Positions 37,875 to 45,946 of a stretch of 64,000 bases of DNA are shown in pieces. The translations under genes and the position numbers were made by a program. Within the stretch, counting starts at the first letter, position 1, and each line of letters opens with the position of its first letter. The notes beneath the pieces were generated by a model. The model saw only the letters and a program-made list of their open reading frames with translations. It was not told the DNA's origin and did not search any database. Source of the DNA: Azospirillum oleiclasticum (lineage in GTDB: Bacteria > Pseudomonadota > Alphaproteobacteria > Azospirillales > Azospirillaceae); NCBI RefSeq assembly GCF_013423485.1, contig NZ_JABFFR010000013.1, positions 1 to 64,000 of the forward strand, read 5' to 3'.

Positions 37875-38336
37875 GTGACCGGCAACCCCTTCTGGGACTT
37901 TTCCCTGGCCGTCTACCGGCGGGAGGGCGTGCCCGCGCTGTGCCTCGATCTCCAGGACCGGCGCGGGGCCGACGTGAACATCCTGCTGGTCGCCGCCTGG
38001 GCCGGGGCCGCCTGCGGCGTCCGGCTGGCCGCTGCCGATCTGGCGCGGCTGGACGCGGCCGTCGCTCCCTGGAGGGACGAGGTGGTGCGTCCGCTGCGCG
38101 CCGTGCGCCGCCGGGTCAAAGGGGAGGATGAGGGGCTCTACGCCCGCCTGAAGGCCACGGAGCTGGAGGCCGAGCGCATCCAGCAGGACCGGCTGCACGC
38201 CCTGTCCCGCCTGACCCCCGGAACACCGGGTGGCCGGGATCTCGTGCTCGCCAACCTGCGGCTTGCGCTGCCGCCGGAGGGACCGGCCGACGAGGCAGCC
38301 CTGTCGGCGCTGGCGGATGCCTGCGCGGGCGGCTGA
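37875..38336 (+). CDS. TIGR02444/DUF2390 family protein
   Basis: A 153-aa protein of unknown function. NPFWDFSLAVYRREGVPALCLDLQDRRGADVNILLVAAW (keys FWDFSL, CLDLQDRRGADVN) is the family signature, followed by a helical YARLKATELEAERIQQDRL. The start is GTG at 37875, 11 bases after the phosphofructokinase stop, so the two may share a transcript. Confidence 0.82.
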   Translation: MTGNPFWDFSLAVYRREGVPALCLDLQDRRGADVNILLVAAWAGAACGVRLAAADLARLDAAVAPWRDEVVRPLRAVRRRVKGEDEGLYARLKATELEAERIQQDRLHALSRLTPGTPGGRDLVLANLRLALPPEGPADEAALSALADACAGG

Positions 38337-38370
38337 TGCGGCGTCACCTGAGCGGGCGGCTGACGCCGCG

Positions 38371-38760
38371 TCAGTGGCCCGATGACCGGGCGGTGCGCGG
38401 CAGCGGGCTTTGGGTGCTGGGCGTGGCGATCAGCACGGGTTTGCCGACGTAATAGACGAGGCACTTCTTCCCGCCGCTGAGCCGGGTCAGCGCCGCTTCC
38501 CACATGTGGCCCTGCGGGCCGATCACCACCATCTTGAGCTGGTCGAGCGACGGCACGATCTGGTGATCGTCCACATAGGTCTCAAGCGACTTCGGGCTGA
38601 AGGTTGTCTGCGGCAGCACGATTTGCCGGCCGTTCAGCTCCATGGTCACATCCTGCGCCCAGGGGCAGGGGTTGGCCGCCGCTCCCTCGCCGCCACCGCT
38701 GTTGGCCAGCGCCGGACCCGCTGTCAGGACCAGGGCCGCCACCGCCATCCGAATCGCCAT
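38371..38760 (-). CDS. Exported protein, unknown
   Basis: A 129-aa protein with a signal peptide (RMAVAALVLTAGPALANS, cleavage near residue 19). Two Cys (NPCPWAQDV near residue 32 and GGKKCLVYYVG near residue 106) could form a disulfide. Otherwise it looks like a small beta-rich periplasmic protein. I chose ATG 38760; a longer reading has no signal peptide. No family was recognised. Confidence 0.6.
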   Translation of the reverse strand: MAIRMAVAALVLTAGPALANSGGGEGAAANPCPWAQDVTMELNGRQIVLPQTTFSPKSLETYVDDHQIVPSLDQLKMVVIGPQGHMWEAALTRLSGGKKCLVYYVGKPVLIATPSTQSPLPRTARSSGH

Positions 38761-38842
38761 TCCACCCACTCCGCGCACCAACGTTTCCACTCCCCACCCA
38801 ACGCCCGCTACACTCCGCCGCGTCCCAGGAAAGGCGCCGCAC

Positions 38843-40615
38843 ATGGCCACCATCGCCGAGGCATACCGCATCGTCCTGCAGCTTCTGGATGCCGGACGTC
38901 GCTCCGATGCTGCCCGCGTTTGCATTAGCATTCTCGAAGCTGAACCGGAATCCGCTTTGGCCGCAAACCTGCTCGGCGTTCTCTACGAGGAAGCCGGCCA
39001 AAAGGATCGCGCATGGTCGCTTTTTCGTCGGGCCGTTTCCTGTCAACCACAGGTTAGCGCGTTCCAATCAAATGTGGCGAACGTCTTGAGTCAAAATGAA
39101 CGATTCGCCACAGCGGACACCGCCTATCGGCACGCGGCCATGCTGGAACCGGAAGCCGCCGATCCACGGGCCAACCGGGCGCCGACCCTGCGCGCGCTCG
39201 GGCGGCCGGCGGACGCCGCGGAGAGCTGCCGCGGCGCGCTGGTGCTCGACCCGTCCCACGCCAACGCCCTGCACAACTTTTCGGACGCGTTGCTGGCCCT
39301 CGGAGAACTGGAGCCGGCCGCCCGCTGGGCCGGTCGGGCGGTCGCGGTGCGACCGGGTGCCGACGCGCTGTCGCTGCGCGGCGCCGCCCTGACCGCGCTG
39401 CACCGCTGGGAGGAGGCCGAGTCGAGCCTGCGGGCGGCGCTTCGGCTGTCCCCGCGTGCCGCCGACGCGTGGCAGAACCTCGGCGCGCTGCTCGCCAAGG
39501 CCGGGCGGGACGCGGACGCGCTGGCCGCCTTCGCCGAAGCCGCCGCCGCAGGTCCCACGACCAGCTTCGACTCCCAGCACGCCACGGCGCTTCTGGCGCT
39601 CGGTCGCGCGGGGGAGGCGGCGTCGGCCTTCGACCGCGCGCTGGCCGCGCGCCCGGAGGATGCGGGGCTGCGCTGGAACCGCGCATTCGCGCGGCTGCTC
39701 GGCGGCGATTGGACGCGGGGGTGGGAGGATTTCGAAGCGCGACGGCTCGACGACCGGGCGGCACCGCCTTGGCGTCCCTTCCCCCAGCCCGTCTGGTCCG
39801 GCGAGGATCCGGCCGGGCGCACCATCCTGCTCTACGCCGAGCAGGGGTTCGGCGACACCATCCAGATGCTGCGCTACGTGCCTCTGGTGGCGGCGCGTGG
39901 TGCCCGTGTGGTGCTGGAGGTGCAGCCGGCGCTGCGCGGCCTCGCCGCCGGGGTGGAGGGCGTGGCCGTTCTGGTCGCGCGCGGCGAGCCGCTGCCACCT
40001 TTCGACCTGGAATGCCCGTTGATGAGCCTGCCGCGGGTCTTCGCCACCACGCCCGACCATGTGCCGGGCGTTGTTCCCTACCTGCGCCCCGATCCGGAAC
40101 GGCTGGCGCGCTGGCGGGCGGAGCTGGGCGAGGGCGGGGGGCCGGCGGTGGGGCCGAGGGTGGGGCTGGTGTGGGCCGGCAACCCGCGCTTTCCCGGCGA
40201 CCGTCTGCGCTCGCCCCGGCTGGCCGCGCTGCGGCCCCTGCTGGATGTGCCCGGCGTGCGCTTTTTCGGGTTGCAGATGGGGGAGGGGCGGGCCGACCTG
40301 GAGCGGGTGGCGATGCCGGCCGGTTTCACCGACCTGGGGCCGCGCATCGGCGACTTTGTCGACACCGCGGCCATCATCGCCAACCTCGACCTCGTCATCT
40401 CCTCCTGCACGGCGCCGGCGCATCTCGCGGGGGCTTTGGGCGTGCCGCTGTGGCTGGCGCTGCCGCGGGCACCCGACTGGCGCTGGCTGCTCGACCGGGA
40501 GGACAGCCCCTGGTATCCGACCGCCCGCCTGTTCCGCCAGGGCCGCGTCGGCGACTGGTCGGACGTGGCGGAGCGGATGCGGGCCGCCCTGGCGGCACTC
40601 ACTCGTACGGTCTGA
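38843..40615 (+). CDS. TPR protein with glycosyltransferase-9-like C-terminal domain
   Basis: A 590-aa protein. Residues 1-290 hold about seven TPR-like repeats (for example PESALAANLLGVLYEEAGQK, SHANALHNFSDALLALGELE, AADAWQNLGALLAKAGRDAD). Residues about 320-590 resemble glycosyltransferase family 9 (ILLYAEQGFGDTIQMLRYVP; GPRVGLVWAGNPRFPGDRLR; VISSCTAPAHLAGALGVPLW). Such proteins are common in Azospirillum-like genomes and may modify surface proteins or flagellin. The first 90 codons are clearly richer in A/T than the rest. Confidence 0.85.
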   Translation: MATIAEAYRIVLQLLDAGRRSDAARVCISILEAEPESALAANLLGVLYEEAGQKDRAWSLFRRAVSCQPQVSAFQSNVANVLSQNERFATADTAYRHAAMLEPEAADPRANRAPTLRALGRPADAAESCRGALVLDPSHANALHNFSDALLALGELEPAARWAGRAVAVRPGADALSLRGAALTALHRWEEAESSLRAALRLSPRAADAWQNLGALLAKAGRDADALAAFAEAAAAGPTTSFDSQHATALLALGRAGEAASAFDRALAARPEDAGLRWNRAFARLLGGDWTRGWEDFEARRLDDRAAPPWRPFPQPVWSGEDPAGRTILLYAEQGFGDTIQMLRYVPLVAARGARVVLEVQPALRGLAAGVEGVAVLVARGEPLPPFDLECPLMSLPRVFATTPDHVPGVVPYLRPDPERLARWRAELGEGGGPAVGPRVGLVWAGNPRFPGDRLRSPRLAALRPLLDVPGVRFFGLQMGEGRADLERVAMPAGFTDLGPRIGDFVDTAAIIANLDLVISSCTAPAHLAGALGVPLWLALPRAPDWRWLLDREDSPWYPTARLFRQGRVGDWSDVAERMRAALAALTRTV

Positions 40616-41303
40616 ACACCCGCTGCACGGGGTCGAGCGCCCACAGGTCGCCGGTCTCCAGATCGAACCACCAGCCATGCAGGTGCAGCGATCCGGCCTG
40701 CACCTTCTCCTTGATGCAGGGGAAGGTCATCAGGTTGTCGATCGAGCGCAGCACCGCCGCGCGTTCCACCAGGAACGGGTTCTCCGTCAGGCGCTGGAAC
40801 ACCGCCTGCCGGCGTTCCTCCGGGTCCTCGCCCAGCTTCTCGGCCTCGCTGACGGCGGCGGTGATGTACTGGTCGCAGGCTTCCGACGCGATCGATACCC
40901 AGGGCGCGATGAAGTCGCCGGTCAGCGACTCGCCGGCGCGCAGCCGGATCAGCCCCTGGATGCCGCCGCAGTGGGCGTGACCCAACACGATGACGTGGCG
41001 CACGCGCAGCACGCGCACGGCGTATTCCAGCGCCGCCGAGGTGCCGTGGTAGCCCTGGTCGGGACCATAGGGGGGAACGAGGTTGGCGACGTTGCGCACG
41101 ACGAACAGCTCGCCGGGCTCGGCCTGCATCAGGAGAGCGGGGTCGACGCGGCTGTCGGAGCAGCCGATCAGCAGCACGTCCGGCTTCTGCCCCTCCTCGA
41201 CGAGGCGCCGCATGGTGCCCGGCTCATCCTCATAGTGGCGGCTGCGGAAATTCTTCATTCCGGACATCAGCCGCCGGATGGCGAGATGCTGGTGGTGGGG
41301 CAT
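40599..41303 (-). CDS. Beta-class carbonic anhydrase
   Basis: A 234-aa zinc enzyme that interconverts CO2 and bicarbonate. Zinc ligands are Cys48 (in GCSDSRVD), His109 and Cys112 (in GHAHCGG); the Asp50-Arg52 dyad is intact. Starts at Met13 or Met16 are also possible. Its 3' end overlaps the convergent TPR gene by 17 bases. Bicarbonate made here could serve PurK and carboxylases. Confidence 0.95.
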   Translation of the reverse strand: MPHHQHLAIRRLMSGMKNFRSRHYEDEPGTMRRLVEEGQKPDVLLIGCSDSRVDPALLMQAEPGELFVVRNVANLVPPYGPDQGYHGTSAALEYAVRVLRVRHVIVLGHAHCGGIQGLIRLRAGESLTGDFIAPWVSIASEACDQYITAAVSEAEKLGEDPEERRQAVFQRLTENPFLVERAAVLRSIDNLMTFPCIKEKVQAGSLHLHGWWFDLETGDLWALDPVQRVFRPYE

Positions 41304-41373
41304 GCTCGGTCGGGCCGGAAGGTTCGTGGACGGGACCGGTGACCGTACCCCGATCCGCCCGGCTCTCCAACAG

Positions 41374-41949
41374 TTACTGATCGGTCTCCCCCCAACGGCG
41401 GACCACCCCGGCCTCCAGCCCGAACAGGTCGAGCGCGCGGCCCAGCGCGTGGTCCACCAGATCGTCGATACCGCGCGGCTTGGCGTAGAAGGCGGGCACC
41501 GGCGGGTAGAGGATCGCCCCCATCTCCGCCAGCTGGGTCATCGTGCGCAGATGGCCGAGATGCAGCGGCGTCTCCCGCACCATCAGGACCAGCGGTCGCC
41601 GCTCCTTCAGCGTCACGTCGGCGGCGCGGGTCAGCAGGCTGGAGGTCACGCCGGTGGCGATCTCGCTCATCGTGCGGATCGAGCAGGGGGCGACGATCAT
41701 GCCCAGCGTGCGGAAGCTGCCGCTGGAGATGGCGGCGCCGATGTCGGTGACCGGATACTGCACCGCCGCCCGCGCACGGACCTCCTGCACCTTCAGGTCG
41801 GTTTCGTGGGCCAGCGTCACTTCGGCGGAGCGGCTCATCACCAGATGCGATTCGACGCCGATGCCGCGCAGGATGTCGAGCAGCCGCACACCGAGGATGA
41901 CCCCCGAAGCACCGCTGATTCCCACCACAAGTCTACGGATTGCGGTCAT
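41374..41949 (-). CDS. ubiX: Flavin prenyltransferase UbiX
   Basis: A 191-aa enzyme that attaches a dimethylallyl group to FMN and so supplies the cofactor of the decarboxylase UbiD in ubiquinone synthesis. VVGISGASGVILGVRLL binds FMN, SGSFRTLGMIVAPCSIRTMS and TLKERRPLVLMVRETPLHLG form the active site. The length is usual. It is 70 bases upstream of the carbonic anhydrase on the same strand. Confidence 0.96.
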   Translation of the reverse strand: MTAIRRLVVGISGASGVILGVRLLDILRGIGVESHLVMSRSAEVTLAHETDLKVQEVRARAAVQYPVTDIGAAISSGSFRTLGMIVAPCSIRTMSEIATGVTSSLLTRAADVTLKERRPLVLMVRETPLHLGHLRTMTQLAEMGAILYPPVPAFYAKPRGIDDLVDHALGRALDLFGLEAGVVRRWGETDQ

Positions 41950-42087
41950 GGTTGCCTGTATATGACGATGTGGGGTACCCGTCCAGCCGGGATAGGAGGG
42001 CCTTGCAATTTCTCCGATTCGGTAACATCATAAATTCGCTCGTGCCGTATCGGGTAACTTATGGCACACTTCCGATGGAGGGAAATC

Positions 42088-42255
42088 ATGGCGTTTGAGG
42101 ACCGAATCGATTCCTTGCGCTCGAAACACCAAGCGCTCGACGCGGAACTCAAAATGGAAACCCAGCGACCTCTCCCCGATCCATCCACCATCGCCAAGCT
42201 TAAAAAAGAAAAACTCCGACTGAAGGACGAGATCAACCGCCTCGGCAGGCCCTGA
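42088..42255 (+). CDS. YdcH family (DUF465) small protein, second copy
   Basis: A 55-aa helical protein (FEDRIDSLRSKHQALDAELK and IAKLKKEKLRLKDEINRLGR) with the KKEKLxLKD motif. ATG 42088 is chosen because GGAGGGAA lies directly upstream; an ATG nine codons earlier lacks a site. It stands alone and ends in its own terminator. Confidence 0.85.
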   Translation: MAFEDRIDSLRSKHQALDAELKMETQRPLPDPSTIAKLKKEKLRLKDEINRLGRP

Positions 42256-42282
42256 CGCGGGAGCGACAATCCCCTGAAACGC

Positions 42283-42311
42283 AAACGGCGTGTCGGTGGA
42301 CACGCCGTTTT
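42283..42311 (+). terminator. Terminator after the second ydcH-like gene
   Basis: A perfect 12-bp stem (AAACGGCGTGTC, 42283-42294, with 42299-42310) and a GGTG loop, followed by only one more T. It could also serve convergent transcription from the DUF1013 gene, whose A-rich side would give a short T run on the minus strand. From here to 42488 I see no gene. Confidence 0.75.
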
Positions 42312-42488
42312 GCATTCCGGGACTTGGATGACGGGGGACGTGGCGGATACCGCTCGACCTGTTGTTGCGCGAAAGCCGCGGCCAAGGACATGCGCCGGTA
42401 TTCGCCGCTTCGCCGACGCAACGACCTGCACGGACATGCCCGTGCAGGATGGGTGGGCGCAGACAGGACCGGCAGCGGCAACCGGCCG

Positions 42489-43103
42489 TTACGCCCGCTC
42501 GGAGTAGGGCATCTCCTCCTCGTCGTCCTCGTCCACCATGGCGGCGTCGCCCGCTTCCTCGTCATCGCCGGTGTCGCCGGGCAGGCGCTTGGACGCCTGG
42601 GCCAGCATCTCCTCCAGCTCGCGCTGGGTGCACAGGCCGAGCAGGACCGGATTGCGCGGCTTGATGTTCGGCGCGTTCCAGTGACTGCGGTCGCGCACCG
42701 CCTGGATGGTCGGCTTGGTCGTGCCGATCATGCGGCTGACCTGCGCGTCCGACAGCTCCGGGTGGTGCTTGATCAGCCAGGCGATGGCGTCCGGCTTGTC
42801 ACCGCGTTTGGTGATCGGCGTGTAGCGGGGACCCTTGGACCGGGCCATCGGCTGCGGCAGATCGGGGACGAGCAGCTTCAGGCGCAGGTCCGGGTTCTTC
42901 TCGCAGCGTTCGATCTCCGCCTTGGTGAGCTGGCCGTTGGCCACCGGGTCGAGCCCGACCATGCCCACGGCGACCTCGCCATCGGCGATGGCTTGGATCT
43001 CCAGCGAATGCAGTCCGCAAAACGCCGCGATCTGTTCGAAGGTCAAGGCCGTGTTCTCGACCAGCCAGACGGCCGTCGCTTTCGGCATCAAAGGCAGTGC
43101 CAT
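42489..43103 (-). CDS. DUF1013 (TrcR-like) transcriptional regulator
   Basis: A 204-aa protein of a family confined largely to alphaproteobacteria and linked to cell-cycle transcription. ATAVWLVENTALTFEQIAAFCGLHSLEI begins it (key TALTFEQIAAFCGLH, a helix-turn-helix), and HHPELSDAQVSRMIGTTKPTIQAVRDR (key LSDAQVSRMIGTTK) is a second helix-turn-helix. The C-terminus is very acidic (GDDEEAGDAAMVDEDDEEEM). GGAGGAC precedes ATG 43103. Confidence 0.85.
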   Translation of the reverse strand: MALPLMPKATAVWLVENTALTFEQIAAFCGLHSLEIQAIADGEVAVGMVGLDPVANGQLTKAEIERCEKNPDLRLKLLVPDLPQPMARSKGPRYTPITKRGDKPDAIAWLIKHHPELSDAQVSRMIGTTKPTIQAVRDRSHWNAPNIKPRNPVLLGLCTQRELEEMLAQASKRLPGDTGDDEEAGDAAMVDEDDEEEMPYSERA

Positions 43104-43321
43104 CCGTCCTCCTGACAACTCCAGGCCGGGCACCCCCGCCGGCGGCGGGCGCGTCCGGCCCCGATCCTTCCCGTGTTCAAGGCTTCACCCCTGCATATGG
43201 GGCTGAAACCGGTCATTTTAAGCGCGCCGGGCCGCAAGGGCCGGTTGCGGCCCCTGCCGACCGACAGTCACACCATCAGCTTTAGCAAGTCCGGTGTGTC
43301 CCCGGCAAACGAAGAAGCGTG

Positions 43322-43356
43322 CCGGACCGCGGGAATTCTCGCTTTCCGCGGTCCGG
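43322..43356. repeat. Perfect inverted repeat before the PEP-mutase/TRAP operon
   Basis: CCGGACCGCGG (43322-43332) and its exact complement (43346-43356) flank a 13-nt spacer with GAATTC. It lies 95 bases before the next gene, in a 347-base gap (43104-43450) that holds no gene I can see. It could be an operator for a dimeric regulator or an RNA hairpin. No T run follows. Confidence 0.55.
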
Positions 43357-43450
43357 AGCGCGATGGTTGCGTCTGCCGACGATCCGGTGCTACCTCTTTC
43401 CTCCGACAGGCGCCCCCGCCGAGAGCGCGCCGTAGGGAGGAAACGACCGA

Positions 43451-44341
43451 ATGAAGCGGACCACGCGGTTCAAGCAGCTCGTGCTGGCGCCCGAGATCCT
43501 TCTTCTTCCCGGTGTGCAGGACGCGCTGACCGCCCGCATCGCCGCGGATGCCGGTTTTTCGGCGATCACCTGCGGCGGCTACGCCACCACCGCCACCCTG
43601 CTGGGCGCGCCCGATACCTCGCAGCTCGGCATGACCGAGATGGCCGACCACTACGCCCGCATCTGCGACGCGGTGGATGTGCCGGTCTTCGCCGACGCCG
43701 ACACCGGATTCGGCAACGTCACCAACGTACGCCGCACCGTGCGCGCCTACGAGCGGGCGGGTGTCGCCGGCTTCTTCATCGAGGACCAGGTCTATCCCAA
43801 GCGCTGCGGCCACATGCCGGGCAAGGCGGTGGTGCCGGTCGAGGAGATGGTCGCCAAGCTGAAGGCGGCGCTCGACGCCCGGCAGGACCCCGACCTGATG
43901 ATCATGGCGCGCACCGACGCGCTGGCGGTGAACGGGCTGGACGACGCCATCGAGCGCGGCCGGCTCTACCGCGAGATCGGCGCCGACATGGTGTTCGTGG
44001 AGGCGCCGACCTCGGTGGAGCAGATGCGCCGCATTTGCGCGGAGATCGACGCCCCCTGCATGGCGAACAACGTGGAGGGCGGTTCCACCCCGATCCTGCC
44101 GGCGGCCGAGCTCCAGGCCATCGGCTACGCCGTCTCGGTCTTCCCCTGCGCCACCACCTACACCATCACCCACGCCGTCGGCCGGCTGATGCGCACGCTG
44201 ATGGAGACGGGGAGCACCGACGCCGCCCGCGACGGCATGTTGGATTTCGACGCCTTCAACCGCTTCATCGGCTTGCCGGAACAGCGCAAGCGCGAAGCTG
44301 ATCTCCAGGATTTCGCCCGCTCGAAGGCCGGCGGGCGCTGA
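43451..44341 (+). CDS. Isocitrate lyase/PEP mutase family enzyme
   Basis: A 296-aa TIM-barrel enzyme of the superfamily that cleaves C-C or P-C bonds of 2-hydroxy- or oxo-acids. FADADTGFGN carries the magnesium-binding Asp residues, EDQVYPKRCGHMPGK includes the KRCGH loop of lyases with the catalytic Cys, and MIMARTDALAVNG follows. The KRCGH loop favours a lyase such as 2-methylisocitrate or dimethylmalate lyase over a mutase. It heads an operon with the TRAP transporter. Confidence 0.85.
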   Translation: MKRTTRFKQLVLAPEILLLPGVQDALTARIAADAGFSAITCGGYATTATLLGAPDTSQLGMTEMADHYARICDAVDVPVFADADTGFGNVTNVRRTVRAYERAGVAGFFIEDQVYPKRCGHMPGKAVVPVEEMVAKLKAALDARQDPDLMIMARTDALAVNGLDDAIERGRLYREIGADMVFVEAPTSVEQMRRICAEIDAPCMANNVEGGSTPILPAAELQAIGYAVSVFPCATTYTITHAVGRLMRTLMETGSTDAARDGMLDFDAFNRFIGLPEQRKREADLQDFARSKAGGR

Positions 44342-44369
44342 AGCAATCAAGACAGGGAGGAAACCCACC

Positions 44370-45353
44370 ATGAGGATGATTCTCGCGGCCGGCGTGCTGG
44401 CCGTCGCCACCACGGGCAGCGCCCTTGCCGCCGACGCGACGGTGATGCGCATCAGCCACCAGCTCCCGCCCGCCCATCACATCGCCAAGCTGGTCGAGCA
44501 GTTCGCCGCCGACGTGGAGCAGCGCACCGGCGGCAAGGTGGATGTCCAGACCTTCGGGTCCGAGCAGGCGTACAAGGCCGACCAGAACCACCCGGCCGTG
44601 GCCCGCGGACAGGTGGAGGCCGCCGTCTCCGTCAACTTCCAGTGGGGCAACACCATCCCGGAGATGAACGTCCTCACCCTGCCGTACTTCTTCACCGACC
44701 TGAAGCGGATCGAGAAATTCCCCGGCTCCGACCTGAACAAGCTGCTCGACGCCAAGCTGCTGGAGAAGGGAGTGCGCAGCGTCGCGTGGTTCTACACGAC
44801 GCGCCAGTCGATCTTCACCTCCGCCAAGGCGCCGCTGCTGAAGGTCGAGGACTTCAAGGGCATCAAGATCCGCGGCCTGAACAAGCTGGTGGACAACGGC
44901 CTGACCGCGGTCGGCGCGGCACCCGCCGCCATGCCGGGGTCGGAGGTCTACCAGGCCTTGCAGACCGGGGTGATCGACGCCGGGTTGACCGACCTGTCCG
45001 CCGCCTACAGCCGCAAATTCTACGAGGTGCAGAAGTACGGCACGGTGACGCCGTTCTTCAGCGTGTACTTCCATATGTACGTCAACCCGAAATGGTGGGA
45101 TGGGCTGCCCGCCGACCAGCGTACGGCCATCGCGGAGGCCGCCGCCAAGGCCGAGCGCGACGCCATCCCGCTGACCGAGAAGACCGCGGAGGACGCCGTC
45201 ACCCAGCTCCGCGAGAAGGGCATGACGCTGCACGTGCAGACGCCGGACGAGGTCAAGGCCTTCGAGGCGGCCATGCAGCCGGCCGTGCTGGAAGCTTTCC
45301 GCAAATCCTCCGCCGATGCGCCGAAGGCGATCGATCTGGCGAACAAGCTGTAA
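44370..45353 (+). CDS. TRAP transporter substrate-binding protein (DctP)
   Basis: A 327-aa periplasmic protein with a signal peptide ending at GSALAA (near residue 20). VMRISHQLPPAHHIAKLVEQ, GGKVDVQTFGSEQ and GIKIRGLNKLVDNGLTAVGA belong to the DctP family, whose conserved Arg (in KIRG) binds the carboxylate of the substrate. The gene starts 28 bases after the lyase-family gene, with GGGAGG upstream. The substrate is probably a dicarboxylate or hydroxyacid that the lyase uses. Confidence 0.92.
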   Translation: MRMILAAGVLAVATTGSALAADATVMRISHQLPPAHHIAKLVEQFAADVEQRTGGKVDVQTFGSEQAYKADQNHPAVARGQVEAAVSVNFQWGNTIPEMNVLTLPYFFTDLKRIEKFPGSDLNKLLDAKLLEKGVRSVAWFYTTRQSIFTSAKAPLLKVEDFKGIKIRGLNKLVDNGLTAVGAAPAAMPGSEVYQALQTGVIDAGLTDLSAAYSRKFYEVQKYGTVTPFFSVYFHMYVNPKWWDGLPADQRTAIAEAAAKAERDAIPLTEKTAEDAVTQLREKGMTLHVQTPDEVKAFEAAMQPAVLEAFRKSSADAPKAIDLANKL

Positions 45354-45366
45354 GGCCGCAAGCGCG

Positions 45367-45939
45367 ATGGGTGGTGGTCGCCGGGCGGCGGAGCGGGCGG
45401 TCGCGGTGCTGGACGGCATCGCGGCCGCTGTGGGCTGGATCGGGGTGGCGCTGGCGGCGGCGGGGTTGCTCGCGTCGCTGGCGCTGGTCGGCTACTCCGT
45501 GGCCATGCGCTACTTCCTGAACATGCCCGTTCCCTGGACCGACGAGCTGGTGGGCTACCTCCTGGTCGCCATCGTCATGCTGGCCGCCGCCGACTCGCTG
45601 CGTCGCGGCGAGCACATCGGGGTGGACGTGCTGACCGAGCGTCTGGGGGAGCGGGGGCGGCGGATCACCGCCGCCTTCGGCCTGCTCAGCGTCCTCGTGA
45701 CCGGCGCCGCGCTCGCGGTGGACGGGTGGGACACGGTGGCCTTCACGAAGATGCTGGGCATCCTGTCCACCGGCTACCTCCAGATGCCCATGCACATCCC
45801 GCAGGCCCTCGTCCCCATCGGCGGCGCGCTGCTGGCGCTCGCCGCGCTGGCCGGTCTCGCCCGCATGGCGGTGGGCCGTCCGCCGCTGGAGGATGGCGGC
45901 GGCCACGGGGTGCTGCCGCCCTCGGCGAAGGCGGAGTGA
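45367..45939 (+). CDS. TRAP transporter small permease (DctQ)
   Basis: A 190-aa protein with four hydrophobic helices (VGWIGVALAAAGLLASLALVGYSVAMRYF near residue 20; key VAMRYFLNMPVPWTDEL). RYF..P.PWTDEL and LRRGEHIGVDVL are DctQ landmarks. ATG 45367 is used. It joins the binding protein to the large permease, seven bases upstream of dctM. Confidence 0.88.
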   Translation: MGGGRRAAERAVAVLDGIAAAVGWIGVALAAAGLLASLALVGYSVAMRYFLNMPVPWTDELVGYLLVAIVMLAAADSLRRGEHIGVDVLTERLGERGRRITAAFGLLSVLVTGAALAVDGWDTVAFTKMLGILSTGYLQMPMHIPQALVPIGGALLALAALAGLARMAVGRPPLEDGGGHGVLPPSAKAE

Positions 45940-45946
45940 GCGGCGC

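Noticed and set aside
42283..42311. Possible small RNA at the perfect hairpin
   Set aside because: It follows a gene stop and is most simply its terminator; no promoter was seen for a separate RNA.
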